Shown: positions 16,793 through 24,231 of the stretch, in pieces
Position numbering within the stretch: the first letter of the stretch is position 1
How the letters are laid out: each line of letters starts with the position of its first letter
Source of the DNA: an uncultured Spartobacteria bacterium
GTDB taxonomy: Bacteria; Verrucomicrobiota; Verrucomicrobiia; Chthoniobacterales; Terrimicrobiaceae
Reading direction: 5' to 3'
Assembly: GCA_937960895.1 (NCBI GenBank)
Contig: CALCJD010000119.1
Span: 50,952-114,951 of the forward strand
Length of the DNA: 64,000 nucleotides
Made by a program: the position numbers and the translations under genes
The notes under the pieces: generated by a model
Told to the model about the DNA's origin: nothing
Database searches by the model: none
Seen by the model: only the letters and a program-made list of their open reading frames with translations

Positions 16793-16880
16793 GCTCATCC
16801 TATTACCATCATCCCGGCTCCGGGGGGAAAATTTTTCTTCATGCGGCGACGGCGGTTCGTGGTAAAGGTTCACCCTTGCC

Positions 16881-17798
16881 ATGCACGCGAAGTTGAAAGT
16901 GCGTCCTGCGGAGGGCGAGCCCTTTGAAGTCGAAGTCGGAAACACGGCCACCATCGGTCGCAGCCGGGACAACACGGTTTCGCTGCACTTCGGTCAGCAT
17001 GTTTCCCGGCAACACGCCATCATCCGCTGCCACAACGCCTTTCAGTATCAGATCATGGACCTCGGCAGCCGCAACGGGACATTCGTGAATGGCCGCCGGG
17101 TCATCACCCCCACCCTGTTGACCCACGGGTCGGTCATCCGGATCACCAACAACGAAATCATTTTCGAGCAGTACGAAAAGCCGACGGCTGACCCGACGTA
17201 TGATGTCACCCTGGCGGCCGGCACCGACGCGACGCAGGATCTGAATGCGGTTGTGGCCGTGATGGTCTGCGATCTGCGGGGATTTTCCACCCTGTCCGAA
17301 CTGCTCCCCGAGGAGCAACTCGCCCGGCATTTGGGGGAATGGTTCCGTGATGCGGGCAACATCGTGCACGAGACGGGCGGCACCATCGACAAGTTTATCG
17401 GGGATGCCATCCTCGCCTACTGGACGCGCGAGGACAGCCAACCCGGACTCGAAACGGAAAACGCCCTCAAGAGCTCGCTGAAGCTGCTGGAGACTTCGAG
17501 CCGGCGGACCTGGCCGTTGCCCGACCGTCCGTTTACCATTGCCGTGGCCTTGCACCACGGCGTGGTCACCTGCGGCAACATCGGCCTCATCGCGCAACGT
17601 GACGCCACCATCATCGGCGACACCGTCAACACCGTCTTCCGCATCGAGGGCGTGATGAAGAAGCTCAATCAGCGGCTGACCGCCTCACACGATTTCCTGC
17701 AAAGCCTGCCCAAGGCGCCGGAGGTCACGCTGTCCGACCTCGGCGAACATCAGTTGAAGGGGAAAAACCAGGCCGTGCGTCTGTTCGGGCTGGCTTGA
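16881..17798 (+). CDS. FHA domain plus class III adenylate/guanylate cyclase
   Basis: A 305-residue soluble signalling protein. Residues ~20-95 form an FHA phosphothreonine-binding domain (IGRSRDNTVSL, SRQHAII, LGSRNGTFVNG). Residues ~125-300 form a class III nucleotide cyclase: VMVCDLRGFS contains the first metal Asp, DKFIGDAILAYW the second metal Asp and a base-selecting Lys, and IIGDTVNTVFRIEG the Asp, Asn and Arg for substrate binding. Lys with Asp suggests adenylate rather than guanylate cyclase. The FHA domain suggests control by phosphorylated partners, perhaps including Ser/Thr kinases, which is inference. Confidence 0.9.
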   Translation: MHAKLKVRPAEGEPFEVEVGNTATIGRSRDNTVSLHFGQHVSRQHAIIRCHNAFQYQIMDLGSRNGTFVNGRRVITPTLLTHGSVIRITNNEIIFEQYEKPTADPTYDVTLAAGTDATQDLNAVVAVMVCDLRGFSTLSELLPEEQLARHLGEWFRDAGNIVHETGGTIDKFIGDAILAYWTREDSQPGLETENALKSSLKLLETSSRRTWPLPDRPFTIAVALHHGVVTCGNIGLIAQRDATIIGDTVNTVFRIEGVMKKLNQRLTASHDFLQSLPKAPEVTLSDLGEHQLKGKNQAVRLFGLA

Positions 17799-17988
17799 GG
17801 CCTGCTCGGAAAGGTCGGGGCCGATCTGCACCCCCCGGCTTCGGCATTGCCCTGCCAACAGGACGGCCCGGCGGAGCGCCACAGACGGTGCCCCCCGCCG
17901 ACTCGAAGGTCCGGGCGGTGTCGGGACGGCCCGTTGGGTCCGCCGCCCTTCCGGTAAAGCGGACCGGCGACAACGTCCGGAATGCGTT

Positions 17989-18666
17989 CTAGAAATTCCA
18001 CATCCGGCCCTCGCGGGCGTCGGAAAACACCTTTGGGCTCAGCATGTAGGACAGCGGGGGATCCGGCAGGGCGGAGTCGTCCAGCACAGGCAGGCTCCGG
18101 CCGATGGTGTCATCCCACGGCTGAGTTCGGGCAATGTGGATCGGTGTGCCGATACGCACCAGGGCGAAAATCTTTTTGGCGGCCTTGAGGGGGATGCGCA
18201 CGCATCCATGGGTAGACGGATACGGTTTGATGAATCCCCAGTGGAGACCGTAGGCCGGCTTGAACTCCATCCAGAAGGTCATGGGATATCCGGCTCCCGG
18301 GCTGCTCACGCGGCGGCGGGTTTCCTGTTTCGAATAGATCGTGTAAGTGCCGTGCGGGGTCGGGCTGGACGGGGCGCCGACCGTGACCGGCGTGGCCAGC
18401 AGAACCCGGTCCCCCTCGACCACGTAAAGACGCTGCGCCCCCGTGCTCAACCTGAGTTGCACCGCGGAGGGGTTCTTCGGCGCGGTCACCGGGGGATCGA
18501 AAGTGAAGGACGTACGCCGCCCGGAGACCTGGGTGGTTTCGCAGGCGGAAAACGTCAGCGCCACCGCCGCCAGGGTTCCCAGAGCCCCAAGCCGCCGGAG
18601 ATGGACCCGAAAACGGAATTTTTCAGGAGTCCTGGAAATGCGGTTTTCGGGATGAATGCAATTCAT
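17989..18666 (-). CDS. L,D-transpeptidase (YkuD domain), putative lipoprotein
   Basis: A 225-residue envelope enzyme that likely crosslinks peptidoglycan or anchors proteins to it. A positively charged N-terminus and hydrophobic stretch end in LTFSAC, a lipobox-like site. The catalytic region is HWGFIKPYPSTHGCVRIPL, shown by the YkuD core STHGCVR with nucleophilic Cys and flanking His and Arg; an upstream PTPHGTYTI segment is also typical. ATG 18666 is my choice, but it lacks a clear ribosome binding site and the frame is open to 18759. The gene follows tgt on the minus strand after 101 bases. Confidence 0.85.
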   Translation of the reverse strand: MNCIHPENRISRTPEKFRFRVHLRRLGALGTLAAVALTFSACETTQVSGRRTSFTFDPPVTAPKNPSAVQLRLSTGAQRLYVVEGDRVLLATPVTVGAPSSPTPHGTYTIYSKQETRRRVSSPGAGYPMTFWMEFKPAYGLHWGFIKPYPSTHGCVRIPLKAAKKIFALVRIGTPIHIARTQPWDDTIGRSLPVLDDSALPDPPLSYMLSPKVFSDAREGRMWNF

Positions 18667-18767
18667 GCGCGAGAAATTGGGGAAAGAGCCCGGCGAGTGC
18701 AAGCGGGATTCGAGATTTCCGCGGCGGAAGGATTTTCCGCCGTTCGGCGCCGGAGTCATCGCGGCGC

Positions 18768-19907
18768 CTATCCCTCGCGTTCCCGCACCTGGTATCCACT
18801 CACAAAGGAGCGACGAAACTCGGCGAAGCGCCCTTCAAGGATCGCCTGACGGGCGGTGCGGAGAAGGTTCAGGTAAAAATGAAGGTTGTGGAGGGTGACG
18901 AGGCGCAGTCCGAGAATTTCCTCCGCCTTGATGAGATGACGGAGGTAGGCGCGCGAAAAATTCCGGCAGGCGTAACAGGCGCATCCCTCCTCGATGGGAT
19001 TGGGATCCTCGGCAAACTGCGCATTCTTGAGGGCGATGGTGCCGCGAGCGGTGAAGGCGGTGCCATTGCGGGCCAGCCGCGTCGGCAGAACACAGTCAAA
19101 CATGTCCACCCCGCGCGCCACCATTTCGATCATCTGCGGCGGCGTGCCCAGCCCCATGGCATACCGGGCCTGTCCGGCGGGCAGGTGCGGTTCCGCATCC
19201 TCAATGGCCTTCATCATCTCCGGCTCCGGCTCGCCGACGCTGACGCCGCCGATGGCGTATCCGTCAAAGCCGATGTCCACAAGCGCCCGGGCACTGGAAG
19301 CACGCAGATCCGCATAGGACGAACCCTGCACGATGCCGAAGACCAGCGGCGGATTGGCCCCGTTTTGCGCCGTCCACCAATCCTTGCACCGCCGCGCCCA
19401 GCGCAGCGTCAGCTCCAGGCTCCGCGCCGCGGCGTCATATTCACAGGGATACGGGGGACATTCATCGAAGGCCATGACCACGTCGGAACCCAGGTCGCGC
19501 TGGATTTCCATGGAACGCTCCGGACCGATGAAGGTCGGCGTGCCGTCGAGGTGATTCTGAAAATACACGCCCTCCTCGGTGATCTTGCGCAGCTTTGCGA
19601 GCGAAAACACCTGGAAACCGCCGCTGTCCGTCAGGATGGCCCGATCCCAGGCGGCAAACCGGTGCAATCCGCCCTGGCGGGCGATGAGTTTTTCGCCCGG
19701 ACGGACATGCAGATGATAGGTGTTGCCCAGAATGATCTGCGCCCCGAGTTCGCGCAATTCCGCCGGACACACCCCCTTCACCGTCCCCTGCGTCCCCACG
19801 GGCATGAAAATCGGCGTCTCCACCGGTCCGCGACGGGTGTGCAATACGCCGGCCCGCGCCTTGGAGGACGGATCGGTGGCGAGAAGAGTGAAGGAAGAGT
19901 TGGTCAT
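18768..19907 (-). CDS. tgt: Queuine tRNA-ribosyltransferase
   Basis: A 379-residue tRNA-guanine transglycosylase that exchanges G34 for the queuine precursor preQ1 in GUN anticodons. Motifs: GVLHTRRGPVETPIFMPVGTQGTVKG at the start, LTDSGGFQVFSL with the catalytic Asp region, VLPTRLARNGTAFT, and the zinc site CACYACRNFSRAYLRHL. The length fits bacterial Tgt. The gene lies downstream of pyrC on the same strand, separated by 74 bases that contain an inverted repeat, so it may be the last or next-to-last gene of the pyr transcript. Confidence 0.95.
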   Translation of the reverse strand: MTNSSFTLLATDPSSKARAGVLHTRRGPVETPIFMPVGTQGTVKGVCPAELRELGAQIILGNTYHLHVRPGEKLIARQGGLHRFAAWDRAILTDSGGFQVFSLAKLRKITEEGVYFQNHLDGTPTFIGPERSMEIQRDLGSDVVMAFDECPPYPCEYDAAARSLELTLRWARRCKDWWTAQNGANPPLVFGIVQGSSYADLRASSARALVDIGFDGYAIGGVSVGEPEPEMMKAIEDAEPHLPAGQARYAMGLGTPPQMIEMVARGVDMFDCVLPTRLARNGTAFTARGTIALKNAQFAEDPNPIEEGCACYACRNFSRAYLRHLIKAEEILGLRLVTLHNLHFYLNLLRTARQAILEGRFAEFRRSFVSGYQVREREG

Positions 19908-19981
19908 TGGTCCGTGGTCCTCAGTCCTTGGTCATGGGAAGGCCGGTTGTCCCGAAAAATCCATGGGCCAAGGACCATGAA
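19908..19981. repeat. GGTC-rich inverted repeat between pyrC and tgt
   Basis: The spacer contains several TTGGTC/GGTCC units and a long imperfect inverted repeat: GTCCTTGGTCATGG (19924-19937) against CCATGGGCCAAGGAC (19961-19975), with a 23-base loop. It could form a stable hairpin in the RNA between pyrC and tgt. Its unit structure resembles dispersed extragenic palindromes, but whether it recurs in the genome cannot be seen here. No T-run follows, so a terminator is unlikely. Confidence 0.55.
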
Positions 19982-21259
19982 CTAAACACTCCACACCGTT
20001 TCTCCGGCGACGATGGTGCGCACGGCGCGGCCCTTGAGGTTCCAGCCGTGGAAGGGGGTGTTTTTCGAGAGGGACGCCGACTGTTCCTTGTCGAAGGTCC
20101 ATTCGCGGTCCGGATCGATGAGGGTGATGTCGGCGGGGGCGCCCATGGAAAGCGTACCGCGGTCGAGCGAGAGGAGCTTCGCGGGATTGACCGTGTACAT
20201 TTCGATGATCCGGTTGAGCGAAAGCGCCTTTTTCCTGTGGACGAGAATGTCGATGAAGAGGCCGAGTTCCGTTTCGAGTCCGGTGATGCCGAACGGGGCC
20301 TGGTCGAGTTCGACCTCCTTTTCGTAGAAGGCGTGCGGGGCGTGGTCGCTGCAGAGAATGTCGAGTGTGCCGTCCGCCAGTCCCTCGATGATGGCTTCGA
20401 TGTCGCGCTGGGTGCGCAGCGGCGGGTTCATCTTGTAGTTGCTGTCGAACGCCTGGAGGGTGTCGTCGGTGAGCGCAATGTGGTGCGGGCACACCTCGCC
20501 GGAAATCTTCACGCCCCGGGCGCGGGCCTCGCGGATCAGCCGGACGCTGCCGCCGGAGCTGATGTGCTGGCAGTGGATCGGCGAATCGCAGAGTTCGGCG
20601 AGCAGGATGTTGCGGGCCACAATCAATTCCTCGCCGATGCGGGGCCAGCCGGGCAGGCCGAGGCGCAGACTCCATTCGCCCTCGTTCATGATGCCGCCGC
20701 CGACCAGCGAGTAGTCCTGGCAGTGGTCAAGGACCGTCAGGTTGAACATGCGGGCGTATTCCACCGCGCGCCGCATCACCTCGTGATTCTGCACGCAATG
20801 ACCGTCATCGGTGAGCGCCACGATGCCGGCGTTGACCATCGAGCCGTAGGGGGCCAGTTCCTCACCCTTGAGCCCCTTGGTGATGGCGCCGCTCACAAAC
20901 ACATTCACGCAGGCGCTGGCTTCCGCCTTTTCGCGGATCAGCGTGATGGTGCCGGCGTTGTCGATGGCGGGCGAGGTGTTCGGCATGCAGACCACGCTGG
21001 TGAATCCGCCGGCCGCGGCCGCGCGGGCGCCGCTGGCGATGGTTTCCTTGTGGGTCTGGCCGGGCTCGCGGAAATGCACATGGATGTCGATGAGCCCGGG
21101 GGCCACCACGAGCCCGGTGGCGTCAATCGTTTCGACCTCCGCCGGATCGCCGGCGGGTTTGTCCGCGATTTTCCCGTCCACGACAAACAGGTCGGCGACC
21201 TCGTCGCGGCCGTTGGCGGGGTCGATGATGCGGCCGTTGGTGATGCGAAGGGTTTTCAT
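19982..21259 (-). CDS. pyrC: Dihydroorotase
   Basis: A 425-residue class I dihydroorotase that cyclises carbamoyl-aspartate in pyrimidine synthesis. Metal-binding HVHFREPG is present, along with GGFTSVVCMPNT, HCQDYSLVGGG, HISSGGSVRLI and the C-terminal DHAPH motif, all typical of the 420-residue type often paired with PyrB. The start MKTLRITNGRIID is at 21259. The ATG overlaps the pyrB stop by 4 bases. It is part of the minus-strand pyrR-pyrB-pyrC cluster. Confidence 0.95.
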   Translation of the reverse strand: MKTLRITNGRIIDPANGRDEVADLFVVDGKIADKPAGDPAEVETIDATGLVVAPGLIDIHVHFREPGQTHKETIASGARAAAAGGFTSVVCMPNTSPAIDNAGTITLIREKAEASACVNVFVSGAITKGLKGEELAPYGSMVNAGIVALTDDGHCVQNHEVMRRAVEYARMFNLTVLDHCQDYSLVGGGIMNEGEWSLRLGLPGWPRIGEELIVARNILLAELCDSPIHCQHISSGGSVRLIREARARGVKISGEVCPHHIALTDDTLQAFDSNYKMNPPLRTQRDIEAIIEGLADGTLDILCSDHAPHAFYEKEVELDQAPFGITGLETELGLFIDILVHRKKALSLNRIIEMYTVNPAKLLSLDRGTLSMGAPADITLIDPDREWTFDKEQSASLSKNTPFHGWNLKGRAVRTIVAGETVWSV

Positions 21260-22191
21260 GAGGGCAGGCCGGCGCCGCCGGCGCAGAGGTAAAGCACGGC
21301 CATGCGGACCGCGAGGCCGTTGGTGACCTGTTCGAGAATGACGCTCCGGGAGCCGTCCGCCACGTCGCTGTCGATTTCGACGCCGCGGTTGATGGGTCCG
21401 GGGTGCATGATGAGACAATCGGGTTTGAGCCGGGCGGCCCGCGCCTTGGTGAGGCCGAAGAGCGAGATGTATTCGCCGAGCCCGGGGAAATATTCCTTGC
21501 GCTGACGTTCGTGCTGGATGCGCAGGAGGTTGATCACGTCGGCGCTTTCGAGCACATCGTCAAGGCGGTGGGCGACCTTCACGCCCAGCTTTTCAAAGTC
21601 CCGCGGCACCAGCGTGGTGGGTCCGACCAAAGTGACATTGGCCCCGAGTTTGCGCAGGGCGTGGATGTTTGACCGGGCCACGCGGCTGAAGAGAATGTCG
21701 CCGACGATGAGCACGTTCAGCCCCTCCACCGAACCGCGTTTTTCCTGCATGGTGAACACGTCGAGCAACCCCTGGGTGGGATGTTCGTGCGCGCCGTCAC
21801 CGGCGTTGATGACGCTGGCATCCAGCCGCTCGGCGAGAAACTTCGAGGCGCCCGCCGAACTGTGGCGCAGGACGATGATGTCGGCGCGGAGGGCCTGGAG
21901 GTTGAGGGCGGTGTCCTTGAGGCTCTCCCCCTTCTGCAGGCTCGAGGCGCTGGCGGAGATGTTGACCACGTCGGCGCTGAGCCGCATGGCCGCGAGCTCG
22001 AAGGACGTCCGGGTACGCGTGCTCGGCTCGACAAAAAAATTGACCAGCGTGCGTCCGCGCAGCGCGGGCACCTTTTTCAGGCTGCGCTCGCCCACGCCCT
22101 TGAAGGCGGTGGCGGTGTTGAGCACGAGGCGGATTTCCTCCGCAGTGAGATCCTCGAGGGCGAGCAGATCCTTGTGTGTCCAGTTGCTCAT
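21256..22191 (-). CDS. pyrB: Aspartate carbamoyltransferase, catalytic chain
   Basis: A 311-residue enzyme making carbamoyl-aspartate from aspartate and carbamoyl phosphate. The carbamoyl-phosphate motif FFVEPSTRTRTSFE is present, followed by LQKGESLKDT, VLRHSSAGA, INAGDGAHEHPTQGLLD and HPGPINRGVE, as in PyrB rather than ornithine transcarbamylase. No pyrI regulatory chain is next to it. It overlaps pyrR upstream (4 bases) and pyrC downstream (4 bases), so the three are translationally coupled. Confidence 0.96.
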   Translation of the reverse strand: MSNWTHKDLLALEDLTAEEIRLVLNTATAFKGVGERSLKKVPALRGRTLVNFFVEPSTRTRTSFELAAMRLSADVVNISASASSLQKGESLKDTALNLQALRADIIVLRHSSAGASKFLAERLDASVINAGDGAHEHPTQGLLDVFTMQEKRGSVEGLNVLIVGDILFSRVARSNIHALRKLGANVTLVGPTTLVPRDFEKLGVKVAHRLDDVLESADVINLLRIQHERQRKEYFPGLGEYISLFGLTKARAARLKPDCLIMHPGPINRGVEIDSDVADGSRSVILEQVTNGLAVRMAVLYLCAGGAGLPS

Positions 22192-22742
22192 GCGCTTTTC
22201 ACCGGTTTGACCACGCTCACGCTGTCGGGCACGCCGTCGAGGTTTTCGAAGCGGACGCGGATCTTTTCCTCGCGCGAAGTCGGCAGGTTTTTGCCGACAT
22301 AATCGGCGCGGATGGGCAACTCCCGGTGTCCGCGATCCACAAGGACCGCATATTGGATTTGCGCGGGACGGCCAAAATCGGAAAGCGCATCCATGGCGGC
22401 CCGGCAGCTCCGGCCGGTGAAGAGCACGTCGTCCACAATCACCACCGTGCGGCCGTCCAGGTCCACGGGCAGCTCGGTCGGGACAATCTCGGTCACCCGT
22501 CCGCGGGTGGACAGATCATCGCGGTGCATGGCCACATCGACAATGCCAAAGGCGGGGGCCACGCCCTCGATCTGGGCGATGTGTTCGCTGATGCGACGGG
22601 CGACTTCCACGCCGCGGGTGGGAATTCCCGCCACCACAAGACGGGAAATGTTGTCATTTCGCTCCACGATCTCGTGGGCGATGCGTCTGATGGCCTTGCG
22701 GATCGCCTCCGCATCCATCGCCAGGTGCGTTTCAGTTTTCAT
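22188..22742 (-). CDS. pyrR: Bifunctional pyr operon regulator / uracil phosphoribosyltransferase PyrR
   Basis: A 184-residue PRTase-fold protein. VVIVDDVLFTGRSCRAAMDAL is represented by the PRPP loop VDDVLFTGR; GIPTRGVEVARRI, RDDLSTRG and LVDRGHRELPIRADYVGKNLP are the classical PyrR motifs. PyrR binds a conserved RNA hairpin in pyr leaders when UMP or UTP is high and also shows uracil phosphoribosyltransferase activity. A matching hairpin lies immediately before this gene (22750-22769). ATG 22742 was chosen, with AAGGA just upstream; TTG 22754 is possible but would lie in the hairpin. Confidence 0.95.
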   Translation of the reverse strand: MKTETHLAMDAEAIRKAIRRIAHEIVERNDNISRLVVAGIPTRGVEVARRISEHIAQIEGVAPAFGIVDVAMHRDDLSTRGRVTEIVPTELPVDLDGRTVVIVDDVLFTGRSCRAAMDALSDFGRPAQIQYAVLVDRGHRELPIRADYVGKNLPTSREEKIRVRFENLDGVPDSVSVVKPVKSA

Positions 22743-22749
22743 GGTCCTT

Positions 22750-22769
22750 CGCAACCTCCCGGGGTTGCG
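22750..22769 (-). promoter_or_regulatory. Predicted PyrR-binding RNA hairpin in the pyrR leader
   Basis: On the minus strand the RNA reads CGCAACC, loop CCGGGA, GGTTGCG: a perfect 7-bp stem with a six-base loop. The core AACCCCGGGAGGTT (22753-22766) agrees with the published Bacillus PyrR-binding-loop consensus ARUCCNGNGAGGYU at 13 of 14 positions, and the loop fits CNGNGA exactly. It ends 7 bases before the pyrR ATG and contains GGGAGG, beside or overlapping the ribosome binding site. No terminator/antiterminator pair was seen. The arrangement therefore suggests translational repression, as reported for mycobacterial pyrR, rather than attenuation. Confidence 0.75.
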
Positions 22770-22792
22770 TTAAAGGGAAGTGGGTCAAAGCG

Positions 22793-23011
22793 TCAGGCGG
22801 TGGCCTTCGACTGTCGCTGGCGCTCGTTTCGCCAGCCTGACCGGTATTTTACGATCCAATCCAGAAGGGCCCGTTCAAAACCGATGTCGTGACCGGCCTT
22901 TTCGCTTTCGATCCACTTGTGACGCAATATTTCCTCACGTTCCGCCAGAAACTCCTTATAAAGAACGGAATTTTTGACGAGATCGATGCCTTCTCCTCGC
23001 TGGGGATTCAT
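22793..23011 (-). CDS. Small conserved-looking protein (72 aa)
   Basis: Not recognised. The charged, helical protein contains YKEFLAEREEILRHKWIESE and GHDIGFERALLDWIVKYR, a pattern with regular hydrophobic spacing that looks evolutionarily constrained. No signal peptide or membrane segment. It lies just upstream of pyrR on the same strand, with 50 bases from its stop to the pyrR ATG, and may share its transcript. ATG 23011 lacks a clear Shine-Dalgarno. The region upstream (23020-23144) is AT-rich and includes AGTAAGTTACT, an 11-base palindrome at 23091-23101, which may be its promoter/operator. Confidence 0.6.
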   Translation of the reverse strand: MNPQRGEGIDLVKNSVLYKEFLAEREEILRHKWIESEKAGHDIGFERALLDWIVKYRSGWRNERQRQSKATA

Positions 23012-23144
23012 TTCAGAGGCCGAATAAGAAAAAATCTGACCGGACTGTCAAACCGATTTTGCGAAGATTCTCCGCAACAAGTTGCTTGAAAGTAAGTTAC
23101 TATATTTAATCAACTTAAGGATTTTCGACGTTCCGCCACCCATT

Positions 23145-24188
23145 TTATTTCTCAAGTCCGGCCCGAAGGGTCTTGGCGATGCGGACAAATTCTTGGGCAA
23201 CTGTTCCCTCGGGATCCGCCGAGACGATCGGCCGTCCGATGTCGCCCCCTTCGCGCAGGGCGATGTCGATGGGGATCTGACCCAGAAGGGGGACGCGCAG
23301 GCGGGCGGCCTCCCGTTCCCCGCCACCCGATCCGAAGATGTCGTACCGTTTGCCGTCACTCGGACACAGGAAATAGCTCATGTTCTCCACGATGCCGCAC
23401 ACCGGCACGTTGGTTTTCTGGAACATGCCCACCGCCTTGCGGGCGTCGATGAGGGCCACTTCCTGCGGGGTGGTGACGATCACCGCCCCGCTGAGCGCGA
23501 TGGTCTGGACGATGGTCAACTGGATATCCCCCGTGCCCGGCGGCAGGTCGAGGATGAGGTAATCCAGCGGTTCCCAGGCCACCTGGCGGAGAAACTGCTG
23601 GGTGTAGCGCGTGGCCATGGGGCCGCGCAGGACGGCAGGGGATCCATCCTCAAGCAGAAAACCCATCGACATGAGTTTGAGGCCCTCGCGTTCGATGGGC
23701 AGGATGCGGTCGTTTTCATCCGCGAGGGGGCGTTCGTTGACCCCAAACATCACCCCGATGCTGGGTCCGTACAGATCGCAATCGCACAATCCCGCCCGCA
23801 CCCCCGTGCGGGCGAGGGCGAGGGCCAGATTCACCGCGACGCTGGATTTTCCGACGCCGCCTTTTCCGCTGGCCACGGCCAGGATGTGCCGAACCCCCTC
23901 GATGCCGGCCGGTCCGGGCAATCCCGCCGCCTGGGCCGGGGATTGGATGTCGATTTTGACCTCCACCGAACCGACTCCCGGGACCGCCTGAAGGACGGCC
24001 CGGGCTTCCTCGCGAATCTGGGACGCCACCTTGGGTTCGGAGGTGGTCAGGGCCATCTGCACGGTGACGTCGGCACCGGCGATGGCGATGTCCTTGACGA
24101 GACCAAAGGAAACGATGTCCCGGGAAAACCCCGGATATTTCACGCGGCGCAGGGCGTCGCGCAGGGACTGTTCGTCGAAATCAGGCAT
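23145..24188 (-). CDS. Mrp/NBP35 family P-loop ATPase (Fe-S carrier)
   Basis: A 347-residue protein: an N-terminal MIP18-like domain (residues ~1-90, DALRRVKYPGFSRDIVSFGLV), then a P-loop ATPase with VASGKGGVGKSSVAVNLA (deviant Walker A), LCDCDLYGPSIGVMFG, and DLPPGTGD. Mrp/ApbC proteins assemble or carry iron-sulfur clusters. The cluster-binding region near the C-terminus normally reads CPxC; here it is FLCPSDGKRYDIFG, so the second Cys is Asp. The gene lies between the 72-aa gene and rpoN on the minus strand. Confidence 0.92.
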   Translation of the reverse strand: MPDFDEQSLRDALRRVKYPGFSRDIVSFGLVKDIAIAGADVTVQMALTTSEPKVASQIREEARAVLQAVPGVGSVEVKIDIQSPAQAAGLPGPAGIEGVRHILAVASGKGGVGKSSVAVNLALALARTGVRAGLCDCDLYGPSIGVMFGVNERPLADENDRILPIEREGLKLMSMGFLLEDGSPAVLRGPMATRYTQQFLRQVAWEPLDYLILDLPPGTGDIQLTIVQTIALSGAVIVTTPQEVALIDARKAVGMFQKTNVPVCGIVENMSYFLCPSDGKRYDIFGSGGGEREAARLRVPLLGQIPIDIALREGGDIGRPIVSADPEGTVAQEFVRIAKTLRAGLEK

Positions 24189-24231
24189 GATGCGTGCAAG
24201 TAGCGCACCGCGGCGGCGGGGACAAGTGCGC

